From Burkholderia sp. OK233 (GTDB lineage: Bacteria > Pseudomonadota > Gammaproteobacteria > Burkholderiales > Burkholderiaceae): 64,000 nucleotides of DNA. The DNA is taken from assembly GCF_900230185.1 (NCBI RefSeq), contig NZ_OCSR01000001.1, forward strand, positions 1,798,001 through 1,862,000, given 5' to 3'. The notes under the pieces are model-generated. The model was not told the origin of the DNA. It saw only the letters and a list, made by a program, of their open reading frames with translations, and ran no database searches. Each line of letters begins with the position of its first letter. Positions within the stretch are counted from its first letter, which is position 1. Shown here piece by piece: positions 9,449-18,443 of this stretch. Made by a program: the position numbers and the translations under genes.

Positions 9449-9493
9449 GCTGCTCTCCTACCTGGAAAAGTCCCCAGACAGAAGGCGCATCTC

Positions 9494-9523
9494 CCCCAGC
9501 GGGGTAGATACACCCCGCTGGGG
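9494..9523 (-). other. Strong hairpin in the intron RNA just before the RT start
   Basis: Perfect 12-bp arms (CCCCAGCGGGGT and its complement) with a 6-nt loop, 46 bp upstream of the ltrA start codon. The position fits the stem at the base of domain IV, which often presents the maturase binding site and ribosome site. Assignment to domain IV is by position only. Confidence 0.7.
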
Positions 9524-10470
9524 AACAACAAAACTCAATGCAGGCGCATGCGCCTGCATCTGACCAAGTTACAGAGGGTAGTCAGCCGTCTTGCGACGGT
9601 AGACCAGACGGAAGTCTGCCCGCTTTCGCGTGGGGTGATGTTCCAACCCCTATCCGAACCATTACAGCCCGGCTTTCGCTTTTTCCGTCCTCCCATACCT
9701 GCACAATCAACAGCGTCCCTTGCGGTTCGCCTGCCAGCCTTACTGCGCCGGCAACCATACAGGCTTACCACGTTCCCGGCATGTCACACGACTGACGTAG
9801 GTTCTGCCTCTTCCCCGGTGGCTAAGTGACGACGTAACCCGACGGTTGAGCGGATTAACCAGCCACGTACCTTTTGGTTAGAGCCCAATGTTCAAGCAGC
9901 TTTGGCTCCTCAGTGCTTACGAGGTTTATCAGCAGTTCACTTACGTTAACCTTATCAGCCAGCCTAGCTCCTCAACCCCCTTGCTGCTGGGAGTCTCCAG
10001 ACCGTTCCTCACGGAACCGATCTGCCCGAAACGTCCGGGGGCTACATTGTCAGAAGAGCTTCACACCCCACCGTTACCAGTGACGCATGTCTTCCTAGGC
10101 TACTGCTGGTCGTACAGCAGGTTCACTTCCTCACCCGGACATCAGGCGAGGCAAAACAATGACACACCGAGCTTTCGCTCGTATCGGTTTGCGAATCCGT
10201 TGCTGTTGAAAGCACAGGAATTGCACACGACATCCCGCCTGGTCGGCGGAGATGAAGCCGCTGACTGGGCGGGGCCTGACGGTAATCAGGTCAATACAAT
10301 GCGATCCTCCGGCTGGACAAGCCCGGGTCACGCTTCACAAAAAATATGGGGCGTAGTCCCGAAGGACCACACACTCAGCTACTAGAAATCGCCCCCGAAG
10401 AGGCCTAAAGCACATCTACTGCAGTCGATGCTCGTAACGTGAGCGAACGGACACGAGCGTGCGTGTCGCA

Positions 10471-10518
10471 CCAACCGGCGCACTATACAAAAAAATTCTC
10501 CTGCTGTGCGCCGGCTGG
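10471..10518. repeat. 13-bp inverted repeat at the 5' edge of the intron
   Basis: CCAACCGGCGCAC (10471-10483) and GTGCGCCGGCTGG (10506-10518) are inverted copies with one mismatch, G-U pairable in RNA. They are separated by 22 bp that include a run of seven A on the + strand. On the pilA strand it is a stem-loop after the pilin gene. The distal arm contains two of the candidate GTGCG intron starts. It may be the pilA terminator remnant or part of the intron target site. Confidence 0.7.
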
Positions 10519-10586
10519 GCTGAAATATCCCGAAAATCAGTGTTTTACGTTCGGATAACAACTCACCCGATCTTTCGCCCCACTGC

Positions 10587-11210
10587 TTACGCGCGACACT
10601 CCGGCGGTGCAAGATTCGACGGTAAGGAAGGCGTATCGGCTGGTGCGGGCCCGGCGCCTGGCGCTGGCAACGAAGAGGCCGTTTTGCCGCCGGCGAAACA
10701 TTCCCAGGTGACCGCCCCCGCCTGCACCGCGCCCTTGCTCAACGCGATCCGCGCAGTCGGCGCGTCGGCATTGTCCGGCACCGAGGGCACCAGGGTCAGC
10801 GTGTTCGACCCGGCGGGCGCGACGCGCGTCGTGAAGGCGACGGTGATCTGCCCGGTATCGTCGTCGACGTGAACGGATTCGACGTTGCGGGTGGCAGGCG
10901 GCGACGCGTACCCGCCGCCGAACGCATTGCCGCTCGCGGCGTTTTCGGACACCGCAAGCCGCGCGGATGCAGCCAGCGAGAGACCCTCACCGACGCGGCT
11001 GCGGGCCAGATAGTCGTGATACGCCGGAATCGCATAGGCCGCGATCACGCCGACAATTGCCAGCACGATCATCAGCTCGATCAGCGTAAATCCGAAACTG
11101 AAACGGCGGCAAGCACGTGCGAGCGGCGCGGTCCAGCGCGCTCGTTCGAATGCATTCGGTGGAGAGAAAGTGGACTGTGAATAAGGGGAGTACGGCAAAG
11201 TAACGGTCAT
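10587..11210 (-). CDS. pilA: Type IV major pilin, class a, with long leader
   Basis: Prepilin processed at G40/F41 by PilD: the sequence ...[25 protein letters not shown] has the conserved Gly-1, Phe+1 and Glu+5 and the hydrophobic stem helix. The mature pilin is about 167 residues and ends with a Cys pair (WECFAGG ... PPECRA), the usual C-terminal disulfide loop. The ATG at 11210 is preferred because AGGAG stands 8 nt upstream; it gives a 40-residue leader, much longer than the usual 6-25 residues. A further in-frame ATG at 11294 has no such support. The Pro/Ala/Ser-rich C-terminus resembles pilins that are O-glycosylated, which fits the PglL-like gene downstream across the intron. Confidence 0.93.
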   Translation of the reverse strand: MTVTLPYSPYSQSTFSPPNAFERARWTAPLARACRRFSFGFTLIELMIVLAIVGVIAAYAIPAYHDYLARSRVGEGLSLAASARLAVSENAASGNAFGGGYASPPATRNVESVHVDDDTGQITVAFTTRVAPAGSNTLTLVPSVPDNADAPTARIALSKGAVQAGAVTWECFAGGKTASSLPAPGAGPAPADTPSLPSNLAPPECRA

Positions 11211-11221
11211 CGGCAGGCTCC

Positions 11222-11266
11222 TGAAACGAAAAACGCCTGCCCCTCGAATCGGGGACAGGCGTTTCA
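11222..11266 (-). terminator. Stem-loop between terC and pilA, ending just before the pilA ribosome site
   Basis: The arms AAACGCCTG/CAGGCGTTT plus an inner CCCC/GGGG pair form a strong hairpin. On the minus strand it is followed by TTTTTCG. It fits an intrinsic terminator for terC. However, its T-run ends about 5 bp before the pilA Shine-Dalgarno sequence, so any pilA transcript starting upstream must read through it; it could act as an attenuator or mRNA stabiliser. Confidence 0.7.
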
Positions 11267-11455
11267 ATCGTAGCCAGCGGAGCGCATTCGACACAGTCAG
11301 CCGAATGGCTAACGCTGCGCTGACACGGCGATGTTCAGGTCAGCTCGCGTCGGCGTTCGGTTCGCATTGCGCTGGTTCGCTCAGGCCTTGGTCCAGGTTA
11401 AGTCCGCCGGGCAGCGTGTGCCGCAACGCTCGACTGAAACGCAGATCCAGCAGCG

Positions 11456-12160
11456 TCAAGCCGCCGCGCGATTCGCGTTGCGGCGCTTGAGCAGATAACC
11501 GAGGATCACGACGAACAGCGCACCGGCGATGCTCATGCCGTACTCGGCCACCGGCGTATCGAGGATCGGCCAACGGTCGCCTGCGGGATCGTTGATGATC
11601 AGGCCGCCCGCAATCCAGCCGAGAAGCGCGGCGCCGAGCGTGATGACGATCGGAAAGCGGTCGAGCAGCTTCAGCACCAGCTGGCTGCCCCACACGATCA
11701 GCGGAATGCTCACCACCAGCCCGAAAATCACCAGCGCGAGTCGGTGCTCCGGATCGGCCGCCTCGGCCGCGCCCGCAATCGCGATCACATTGTCGAGACT
11801 CATCACGGCATCCGCGATGATGATGGTCTTGATCGCCGACATCAGCTTGTCGGCCGGCTTGACGTTCTCATGGACGTCATGCGCGGGCGCCATCAGACGC
11901 ACGCCGATCCACAGCAGCAACAGGCCGCCGGCGAATTTCAGCAACGGCACGTCGAGCAGCGCCACGGCGAACGCAATCAGCGCGACGCGCAGCACGATGG
12001 CGCCGGCCGTGCCCCACAGCACGCCTTTCGTACGCTGCGCAGGCGGCAGGTTGCGGCAGGCAAGCGCGATCACGACGGCGTTGTCACCACCCAGCAGGAT
12101 GTCGATGACGATGATCTGAATGACTGCGCCCCAATGGAGCGTGGCGAAGAACTCGAGCAT
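11456..12160 (-). CDS. TerC/YkoY-family integral membrane protein
   Basis: A 234-residue membrane protein with about seven hydrophobic helices. It carries the two hallmark acidic repeats of the TerC family, DILLGGDNAVVIALA (residues 20-34) and ADAVMSLDNVIAIAG (about 116-130). Members are linked to tellurite resistance or to metal (notably Mn2+) export during exoenzyme maturation; which applies here cannot be told from sequence. It follows sucD on the same strand but a bidirectional terminator separates them, so it probably has its own promoter. No tellurite resistance partners are nearby. Confidence 0.88.
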   Translation of the reverse strand: MLEFFATLHWGAVIQIIVIDILLGGDNAVVIALACRNLPPAQRTKGVLWGTAGAIVLRVALIAFAVALLDVPLLKFAGGLLLLWIGVRLMAPAHDVHENVKPADKLMSAIKTIIIADAVMSLDNVIAIAGAAEAADPEHRLALVIFGLVVSIPLIVWGSQLVLKLLDRFPIVITLGAALLGWIAGGLIINDPAGDRWPILDTPVAEYGMSIAGALFVVILGYLLKRRNANRAAA

Positions 12161-12198
12161 GAGTGAAAGAATAAGAAGGAATCGGACGCGCGGGCAAT

Positions 12199-12232
12199 AA
12201 AAAAGCGGGGGAGTCTACACTCCCCCGCTTTT
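12199..12232 (-). terminator. Terminator after sucD
   Basis: Perfect 13-bp arms (AAAAGCGGGGGAG/CTCCCCCGCTTTT) with a 6-nt loop, followed by a T-run on the minus strand. It lies between the sucD stop and the terC start. Confidence 0.9.
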
Positions 12233-12305
12233 CAGGACTGCCTGCTCACGAAAGGGTTTCGTAAGCGTATCAAAAACGCGCCGTGACTGCGCGCGAATTT
12301 CGTTT

Positions 12306-13187
12306 TTACAGCATCGCCTTCAGAAGACGCGCCATTTCCGACGGGTTCTTCGTAACGGTGATACCGCAGGCTTCCATGATTTCCAGCTTGGCTTCAGCCG
12401 TATCCGCACCGCCCGAGATCAGCGCGCCGGCGTGGCCCATGCGCTTGCCCGGAGGCGCCGTGACACCGGCGATAAAGCCAACCACCGGCTTCTTCATGTT
12501 GTCCTTGATCCACTCAGCGGCATTCGCTTCGTCCGGACCACCGATCTCGCCGATCATGATGACGGCGTCCGTTTCCGGATCGTCGTTGAACATCTTCATC
12601 ACATCGATGTGCTTCAGACCGTTGATCGGGTCGCCGCCGATACCGACTGCCGACGATTGGCCAAGGCCGATCGCCGTCAATTGGCCGACTGCTTCATACG
12701 TCAGCGTGCCCGAACGCGACACGACGCCGATGCGGCCCTTGCGGTGAATGTGACCCGGCATGATGCCGATCTTCAGCTCGTCCGGCGTGATCGTGCCCGG
12801 GCAGTTCGGTCCAAGCAGCAGCGTCTTGCGGTTTTCGGCACGCATGCGGGCCTTGAGCTCGATCATGTCACGGACAGGAATGCCTTCCGTGATACAGATC
12901 GCCAGATCCAGATCGGCTTCGACCGCTTCCCAGATCGCAGCAGCAGCGCCTGCCGGCGGAACGTAAATCACCGACACGGTCGCGCCCGTTTCAGCCTTGG
13001 CTTCAGCGACGCTTGCGTAGATAGGAATGCCTTCGAAATCTTCGCCGGCCTTCTTCGGGTTCACGCCCGCAACGAACGCTTCGCGGCCGTTTGCGTATTC
13101 ACGGCAAGCACGCGTATGGAACTGACCGGTCTTGCCGGTGATGCCCTGCGTGATGACCTTGGTGTCTTTGTTAATCAGAATCGACAT
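12306..13187 (-). CDS. sucD: Succinyl-CoA synthetase alpha subunit
   Basis: Alpha subunit of the TCA-cycle enzyme that interconverts succinyl-CoA and succinate with ADP or GDP phosphorylation. The start at 13187 (MSILINKDTKVITQGITGKTG) has AGAGGTC just upstream and gives 293 residues, the standard size; an upstream in-frame ATG at 13238 is not needed. Visible motifs are the CoA-binding Rossmann start GITGKTGQFHT, LLGPNCPGTITP, and the active-site phosphohistidine region RMGHAGALISGG. It lies 103 bp downstream of sucC on the same strand and ends at a strong terminator. Confidence 0.98.
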   Translation of the reverse strand: MSILINKDTKVITQGITGKTGQFHTRACREYANGREAFVAGVNPKKAGEDFEGIPIYASVAEAKAETGATVSVIYVPPAGAAAAIWEAVEADLDLAICITEGIPVRDMIELKARMRAENRKTLLLGPNCPGTITPDELKIGIMPGHIHRKGRIGVVSRSGTLTYEAVGQLTAIGLGQSSAVGIGGDPINGLKHIDVMKMFNDDPETDAVIMIGEIGGPDEANAAEWIKDNMKKPVVGFIAGVTAPPGKRMGHAGALISGGADTAEAKLEIMEACGITVTKNPSEMARLLKAML

Positions 13188-13290
13188 GTATTGACCTCTG
13201 TTCGTCTGGCGCCGCGAGCTAGGCAGGATGTTCTCCACCCGCGTCGCTCACGCGCCGCCATTCGTAATCCTGGTAAACGTCCCGGCAGGC

Positions 13291-14460
13291 TTACGCCTTG
13301 CCCGAAGCGGCCGCGACGACCTTCTGAGCCGCTTCTTCCATGCTGTCTGCCGCAATGATCGGCAGGCCGGATTCAGCGAGCATCTTCTTGCCCAGATCTT
13401 CGTTCGTGCCCTTCATGCGAACCACGAGCGGCACCTTCAGCGACACGGCCTTCGACGCCGCGATCACGCCTTCCGCGATCACGTCGCAGCGCATGATGCC
13501 GCCGAAAATGTTGACCAGAATCGCGGTCAGGTTCGGGTTCTTCAGCATGATCTTGAACGCTTCCGTGACCTTCTCGGTCGTGGCGCCACCGCCCACGTCC
13601 AGGAAGTTCGCCGGTTCGCCGCCGAACAGCTTGATGGTGTCCATCGTTGCCATTGCAAGGCCAGCGCCGTTCACGAGGCAGCCGATGTTGCCGTCGAGCG
13701 AGATGTAGGCGAGGTCGAACTTCGACGCTTCGACTTCAGCCGGATCTTCTTCGTCCAGATCGCGATACGCGACGATTTCCGGATGACGGAACAGTGCGTT
13801 CGAATCGAAGTTGAATTTCGCGTCCAACGCGATGACCTTGCCGTCGCCGGTCAGGATCAGCGGGTTGATTTCGGCCAGCGATGCGTCGGTTTCCCAGAAT
13901 GCCTTGTACAGGCCTTGCAGGATCGCGCGCGCTTGCGGCAGCGAAGCGGCGGGCACGCCGATCTTCGTTGCGAGCTCGTCGGCTTCGGCGTCTTTCAGAC
14001 CGGTCGACGGGTCGACGGCGATCTTGTGGATCAGCTCAGGCGTCTTTTCCGCGACTTCTTCGACGTCCATGCCGCCTTCGCTCGATGCCATCACGACGAT
14101 CTTCTGCGAAACGCGATCGATCACCAGGCCGACATACAGTTCCTTCTTGATGTCAGCGCCTTCTTCGATCAGCAGACGATTCACCTTCTGGCCTTCCGGA
14201 CCGGTCTGGTGCGTGACGAGCTGCATGCCGAGGATCTGGTTCGAGAATTCACGAACCTGTTCCAGCGACTTGGCGACCTTCACGCCGCCGCCCTTGCCAC
14301 GGCCACCCGCATGGATCTGAGCCTTCACGACCCATACCGGGCCGCCGAGCTCTTCCGCGGCCTTGACCGCATCATCCACCGAGAAGACCGGCTTGCCGCG
14401 CGGTACCGCGACGCCGAATTTCCGCAGGATTTCCTTACCCTGGTACTCGTGAATCTTCAT
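13291..14460 (-). CDS. sucC: Succinyl-CoA synthetase beta subunit
   Basis: Beta subunit (389 residues, standard) with the N-terminal ATP-grasp domain: [40 protein letters not shown] and the Mg2+ ligand stretch [10 protein letters not shown]. The C-terminal domain contains [15 protein letters not shown] and [13 protein letters not shown]. The Shine-Dalgarno sequence AAGGGA is about 8 nt before the ATG. Its start codon overlaps the stop codon of the DUF2889 gene (ATGA), so the three genes form one operon with sucD. Confidence 0.98.
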   Translation of the reverse strand: MKIHEYQGKEILRKFGVAVPRGKPVFSVDDAVKAAEELGGPVWVVKAQIHAGGRGKGGGVKVAKSLEQVREFSNQILGMQLVTHQTGPEGQKVNRLLIEEGADIKKELYVGLVIDRVSQKIVVMASSEGGMDVEEVAEKTPELIHKIAVDPSTGLKDAEADELATKIGVPAASLPQARAILQGLYKAFWETDASLAEINPLILTGDGKVIALDAKFNFDSNALFRHPEIVAYRDLDEEDPAEVEASKFDLAYISLDGNIGCLVNGAGLAMATMDTIKLFGGEPANFLDVGGGATTEKVTEAFKIMLKNPNLTAILVNIFGGIMRCDVIAEGVIAASKAVSLKVPLVVRMKGTNEDLGKKMLAESGLPIIAADSMEEAAQKVVAAASGKA

Positions 14461-15206
14461 GCGTGATTCCCTTCAGTCTGAGAGTTGGATTGAACATCGT
14501 TTCCGCTGCCGTCGTTCATGCCGGACGCGTTGCCGCCCTCACCTGTCTGGCGGGCTGCCCCGTCGCCTGACGATGGCGTGCGATCCGCTGTATACGGAGC
14601 GCGGCCATACCAGCGCGGATAAAACTGTTGCACCGCCTCGCCGTCGAAACGCAGCGCGTGGCAGCGTCCCAGCTGGAATGGCGGTTTGTTGTTGGAATGC
14701 TCGTCTGTGCTGTCTTTGCTTCTGGACTGCTCGGTCCCGGAACTCGCCGCTTCGCCCGGCGTGTCTTCATTGGTGTTCCACACGTCGCCGGCGAACGCCT
14801 GGATTGCGGCGGTCGGCAAAAGCGCGCACAACTCGGTGAGATGCGTGCAGCCAGCTGTGCCGGCCAGCAAACGGGCAGCATCGCGACGGAAGTTGTTGAA
14901 CAGATTGAGCCCGATGAGGGCACGGTAGGCGGGATTGCTGGCCTGGCACAAGCCTGGATAGGGCACCCAGTCGGACGACGCTTCGGCGTCGACGACGTTG
15001 AGCTTGCGATCGATGGTGATGCGAAGCCAGAGTTCATGGATCGGCTGACCATTGGGCCGGACGCCCGACGCAAGCACCACATCGCGCGGTTTTTCGTCGG
15101 TCAAGCACGCTTCCACATCCCACAGGCCATCGGCTCGCTCATAGGCTTCCGCTCTGATTGCGCGACGATGGCGCAACTGACGGGATACTGGCGGGGAGAG
15201 CGGCAT
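14457..15206 (-). CDS. DUF2889 family protein upstream of sucCD
   Basis: A 249-residue protein. The conserved core (residues 1-145) contains [29 protein letters not shown], an [21 protein letters not shown] block and [24 protein letters not shown], matching DUF2889. The last ~100 residues are low-complexity Ser/Gly/Asn/Gln-rich apart from an island [26 protein letters not shown] that probably belongs to the domain, so a disordered insert (about 150-175) splits the fold. The function is unknown. The ATGA overlap with sucC shows translational coupling with succinyl-CoA synthetase. No Shine-Dalgarno sequence is evident; a TAAAAT -10-like box lies about 35 bp upstream (15241-15246). Confidence 0.85.
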   Translation of the reverse strand: MPLSPPVSRQLRHRRAIRAEAYERADGLWDVEACLTDEKPRDVVLASGVRPNGQPIHELWLRITIDRKLNVVDAEASSDWVPYPGLCQASNPAYRALIGLNLFNNFRRDAARLLAGTAGCTHLTELCALLPTAAIQAFAGDVWNTNEDTPGEAASSGTEQSRSKDSTDEHSNNKPPFQLGRCHALRFDGEAVQQFYPRWYGRAPYTADRTPSSGDGAARQTGEGGNASGMNDGSGNDVQSNSQTEGNHA

Positions 15207-15391
15207 GCGGGAAGGAAAGGCCGGATTGGAAAACCCACGAATTTTAGCATACTGGGTATTTGAGACAGGCCGGAATGCGCAGGGCCGCCCAGCAGGCCGG
15301 AGAGCGCGACAGACGCTATCTCAAAGTGAGAACCGCACAGGTATCCAGCACGAGCGGTGCGTCAAACGGGATAGCGCAGCTAGTCGCCGCG

Positions 15392-16342
15392 TCAATCCTC
15401 GTCGAACCCTTTGAGAATTTTGCCAATCGTAGCGCCCGAGAAACCGCGCGACGCCAGAAAGCGCGCCTGCTTGGCCCGCTCGGCGGCAGTTTCGGGAAGC
15501 CGGTCGAATTTCTTCCGCCAAACGGCTTGAGCGCGCGCCAGTTCGGTTTCGCGCAGTTGCGCGCTGGCTTCTTCGACCAGTGTTTGGTCCACCGCATGTT
15601 GCTTCAATTCGCCGACGATCCGGCTCGCGCCCAACCGCGACGAACGCCGATGGATCAGGCTTTCAGCAAAACGCGAATCGGACAGCCAGTTTTCGGCTTC
15701 CAGCGAATCGAGCAAGGTATCGAGCGAATCGGTTTCCTCGACGAACGGCTTCAGCTTGCGCGCCAGTTCGGAGCGGCTGTATTCACGCCGGGACAAATAG
15801 CCGAGCGCGCGCCCTTTTAGCGAACGGGCCGGGCGTTGGGATTTTTTTGCATCGCCCTGTTCCGACTTCGCCTCGCCAGGCGTGCGGCGCGAGCGGGTAT
15901 AGGTGGTTTCGGACGGGTCCGCTGCAGCCTGCGCGGATGGATCGGACTGCGGCTGGCGACCTGTGGCGCGATCGTGCGCGTCGAACGACTCAAACGGATC
16001 GGCCTCGCCGGCTGCGGCAAAGGGATCGGAATCTGATGCGGATGAGCGCTGAGCGGCTGAGTTGCCCGCCGGATAGCGTGGCGAACGCGAGGTGGAACGC
16101 CCGAAAGAGCTTCCAGAAGATTTGCCGAACGATGAACCGGATGAACGACTGAACGAACTACCGGACGAACTGCTGGACGACTTTCCCGACGACCGCCCAA
16201 ACGACCGGGTGGACCGGGAAGTCGATGATGAGGAAGGTGACGACGAAGAGGATGACGACGATTCGAACGAATCGTCGCCACCGTCACGCGGGCCGTCCGC
16301 GTTGTGTCCAACGTTGGACGGCGGTCGGCCCTTGCGTATCAC
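15392..16342 (-). CDS. recX: RecX regulator of RecA, with long serine-rich N-terminal extension
   Basis: RecX modulates RecA filaments. The C-terminal ~150 residues are typical RecX: ALGYLSRREYSRSELARKL, LLDSLEAENWLSDSRFAESLIHRRSSRLG and a third helical repeat with FLASRGFSGATIGKIL. The GTG at 16342, 8 bp after the recA stop, is chosen because it avoids overlap with recA; an ATG at 16408 would overlap recA by 59 bp. The first ~165 residues are a disordered Ser/Arg/Gly-rich tract with repeats such as SSGSSFGKSSGSSFGRS, about doubling the family's usual length of ~150. It is co-directional with recA, so expression probably rises with the SOS response. Confidence 0.9.
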   Translation of the reverse strand: MIRKGRPPSNVGHNADGPRDGGDDSFESSSSSSSSPSSSSTSRSTRSFGRSSGKSSSSSSGSSFSRSSGSSFGKSSGSSFGRSTSRSPRYPAGNSAAQRSSASDSDPFAAAGEADPFESFDAHDRATGRQPQSDPSAQAAADPSETTYTRSRRTPGEAKSEQGDAKKSQRPARSLKGRALGYLSRREYSRSELARKLKPFVEETDSLDTLLDSLEAENWLSDSRFAESLIHRRSSRLGASRIVGELKQHAVDQTLVEEASAQLRETELARAQAVWRKKFDRLPETAAERAKQARFLASRGFSGATIGKILKGFDED

Positions 16343-16349
16343 GTGCTGG

Positions 16350-17426
16350 TTACTCTTCTTCGCCCGCGACTTCGGCGGCCGCGCCGGTCGCCACTTCCGC
16401 CATGGCATTCACGCCCAGCGATTCGCGGATGCGATTTTCGATCTCACGGGCGATGTCCGGATTTTCGCGCAGGAATTCGCGCGCGTTGTCCTTACCCTGA
16501 CCAATACGTTCGCCGTTGTAGCTGTACCAGGCGCCGGCCTTGTCGACGATCTTGGCCTGCACACCGAGGTCGATGACTTCGCCCTGACGGGAAATGCCCT
16601 CGCCATACAGAATGTCGAAAATCGCTTCGCGGAACGGCGGCGCAACCTTGTTCTTCACCACCTTCACGCGCGTTTCGTTACCGATCACTTCGTCGTTCTT
16701 CTTGATCGAACCGATCCGGCGAATGTCCAGACGCACCGACGCGTAGAACTTCAGCGCGTTACCGCCCGTGGTGGTTTCCGGGTTGCCGAACATCACACCG
16801 ATCTTCATACGGATCTGGTTGATGAAGATCACGAGGCAGTTGGTGCGCTTGATCGTGCCGGTGAGCTTGCGCAGCGCTTGCGACATCAGACGCGCTTGCA
16901 GACCCGGCAGCGAGTCGCCCATTTCGCCTTCGATTTCAGCCTTCGGCACGAGTGCCGCGACCGAGTCGATCACGATCATGTCGATCGAGCCCGAGCGAAC
17001 CAGTGCGTCGGCGATTTCGAGCGCCTGTTCACCCGTATCCGGCTGCGAAACCAGCAGGTCGTTGACGTTCACGCCGAGCTTGCGCGCGTACTGGATGTCC
17101 AGCGCGTGTTCCGCGTCGATAAACGCTGCCGTGCCACCGAGCTTCTGCATTTCGGCGACGACCTGCAGCGTCAGCGTGGTTTTACCGGACGACTCCGGAC
17201 CATAAATTTCAACCACCCGGCCACGCGGCAAACCGCCGACGCCCAGCGCGATATCGAGGCCGAGCGATCCGGTTGAGACCACCTGGATATCTTCGACCGC
17301 CTCACCTGCGCCGAGCCGCATGACCGACCCTTTGCCGAACTGCTTTTCGATCTGCGCAAGCGCGGCAGCGAGTGCCTTGCCCTTTTCAGCAGTCAGTCCA
17401 GCCGAGCCTTTCTTGCTTTCTTCCAT
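16350..17426 (-). CDS. recA: RecA recombinase
   Basis: The 358-residue RecA catalyses strand exchange and LexA self-cleavage. The start at 17426 ([20 protein letters not shown]) has AAAGGA about 6 nt upstream; the longer open frame to 17642 is non-coding leader. Visible motifs are Walker [10 protein letters not shown], Walker [21 protein letters not shown] with the L1 loop, [22 protein letters not shown] spanning L2, and the acidic C-terminus ending EVAGEEE. A near-consensus LexA box lies about 80 bp upstream of the ATG, and recX follows 8 bp downstream. Confidence 0.99.
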   Translation of the reverse strand: MEESKKGSAGLTAEKGKALAAALAQIEKQFGKGSVMRLGAGEAVEDIQVVSTGSLGLDIALGVGGLPRGRVVEIYGPESSGKTTLTLQVVAEMQKLGGTAAFIDAEHALDIQYARKLGVNVNDLLVSQPDTGEQALEIADALVRSGSIDMIVIDSVAALVPKAEIEGEMGDSLPGLQARLMSQALRKLTGTIKRTNCLVIFINQIRMKIGVMFGNPETTTGGNALKFYASVRLDIRRIGSIKKNDEVIGNETRVKVVKNKVAPPFREAIFDILYGEGISRQGEVIDLGVQAKIVDKAGAWYSYNGERIGQGKDNAREFLRENPDIAREIENRIRESLGVNAMAEVATGAAAEVAGEEE

Positions 17427-17507
17427 GAATCGTCCTTTGCTATGATGAACGGCGTCTGAGGCAGATGTGCGGCCCGTTCTGGTAGGACAGCACACGAAAC
17501 TCAGACA

Positions 17508-17523
17508 CTGTATAAAAAAACAG
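17508..17523. promoter_or_regulatory. LexA (SOS) box of recA
   Basis: CTG-N10-CAG with an AT-only centre; read on the minus strand it is CTGTTTTTTTATACAG flanked by TA and TG. This closely matches the LexA consensus and lies upstream of recA on its strand. It is the only clear SOS box in the window. Confidence 0.92.
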
Positions 17524-17660
17524 TAGTTTTGGCAAGCGCGATTCTCATGCGAACGCGCATTTTTACCGTCGCACTGCCCAACTACCCACAATAATTTTCG
17601 GAGACCGCTGTGCGCCGGGGGGACACCCCACGGTGCCGGCAAGGCCTAAGCTGGCGCACC

Positions 17661-18434
17661 ATGCGAATTCTGATTGCCGAAGACGACAGCATACTCGCGG
17701 ACGGTCTGGTTCGATCACTCCGCCAATCGGCCTATGCCGTCGATCATGTGAAGAACGGCGTCGAGGCCGACACCGCCCTGTCGATGCAAACTTTCGACCT
17801 GCTGATCCTCGATCTGGGCCTGCCGCGCATGTCCGGGCTCGAGGTGCTGCGCCGCCTGCGCGCCCGCAACTCGACCGTGCCGGTGCTGATTCTCACGGCG
17901 GCGGACAGCGTCGACGAACGCGTCAAAGGCCTCGATCTCGGCGCCGACGACTACATGGCCAAACCCTTCGCGCTGAACGAACTCGAGGCGCGCGTACGCG
18001 CCCTGACCCGGCGCGGCGCGGGCGGCGGCCCGACGGTGGTGCGGCACGGTTCACTGTCGTTCGATCAGGTTGGCCGGATCGCCTATGTCAACGAGCAGGT
18101 GATCGATCTGTCGGCGCGCGAACTCGGTTTGCTCGAAGTGCTACTGCAGAGGATCGGCCGGTTGGTGTCGAAAGAACAGCTCGTCGACCATCTGTGCGAA
18201 TGGGGCGAAGAAGTCAGCAACAACGCGATCGAAGTCTACGTGCACCGGCTGCGCAAGAAGATCGAGCCGAGCGGCGTGCGCATCATTACCGTGCGGGGCC
18301 TCGGGTACTGCCTCGAGAAAGCCGCCCTGCCGTCAAACGCGAACGTGAACCTGAGCGCCAACGCGCCCGCTGAGCCCGAGCCGCCCTCCTCGCCCCCGTC
18401 GGCCGCGATGCCGGCGAGCCATCACTTCAAATAG
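17661..18434 (+). CDS. OmpR-family response regulator (TctD/QseB-like)
   Basis: Receiver plus winged-helix regulator, 257 residues. The receiver has the acidic pocket (EDD at residues 7-9), phospho-acceptor Asp51 in LILDLGLPRMSG and Lys in DDYMAKPFAL. The OmpR DNA-binding domain shows LSARELGLLEVLLQRIGRLVSKEQL and NAIEVYVHRLRKKIEP ... VRGLGYCL. The ATG at 17661 starts exactly at the receiver (MRILIAEDDS); the open frame upstream to 17610 adds no domain. A Pro/Ala/Ser tail of ~30 residues follows the DNA-binding domain. The partner kinase starts 9 bp downstream, and the MHS transporter behind it is a plausible target. Confidence 0.93.
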   Translation: MRILIAEDDSILADGLVRSLRQSAYAVDHVKNGVEADTALSMQTFDLLILDLGLPRMSGLEVLRRLRARNSTVPVLILTAADSVDERVKGLDLGADDYMAKPFALNELEARVRALTRRGAGGGPTVVRHGSLSFDQVGRIAYVNEQVIDLSARELGLLEVLLQRIGRLVSKEQLVDHLCEWGEEVSNNAIEVYVHRLRKKIEPSGVRIITVRGLGYCLEKAALPSNANVNLSANAPAEPEPPSSPPSAAMPASHHFK

Positions 18435-18443
18435 AGGCCGCCC

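Larger units (their letters stand above)
7637..10471 (-). mobile_element. Group II intron with intron-encoded protein, between pilA and pglL
   Basis: A retroelement in the same orientation as pilA and pglL. The 3' boundary is well placed: domain V and domain VI are both readable, the bulged branch-point A is at 7643, and the RNA ends in UAC at 7637. The 5' boundary is less certain. A GTGCG start is found at 10471, with alternatives at 10483 (GTGCGCC) and 10372 (GTGTGG). Choosing 10471 makes the last six exon bases CGGTTG, which are complementary to CAACCG inside the intron (9843-9848), a possible IBS1-EBS1 pair. Length would be about 2.8 kb with a roughly 1-kb RNA part before the open reading frame, long for a bacterial group II intron. 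The protein has no visible disruption, so the element may be active. Confidence 0.8.

Noticed and set aside
9535..10385. Several + strand ORFs of 70-205 residues inside the intron RNA region
   Set aside because: They lie antisense to structured intron RNA and match no family; the intron domain assignment explains the sequence.
16092..17276. Highly acidic Asp/Glu-rich frame opposite recX and recA
   Set aside because: The acidic run is the complement of the Ser-rich recX repeats, and the rest is antisense to recA; there is no ribosome site or family.
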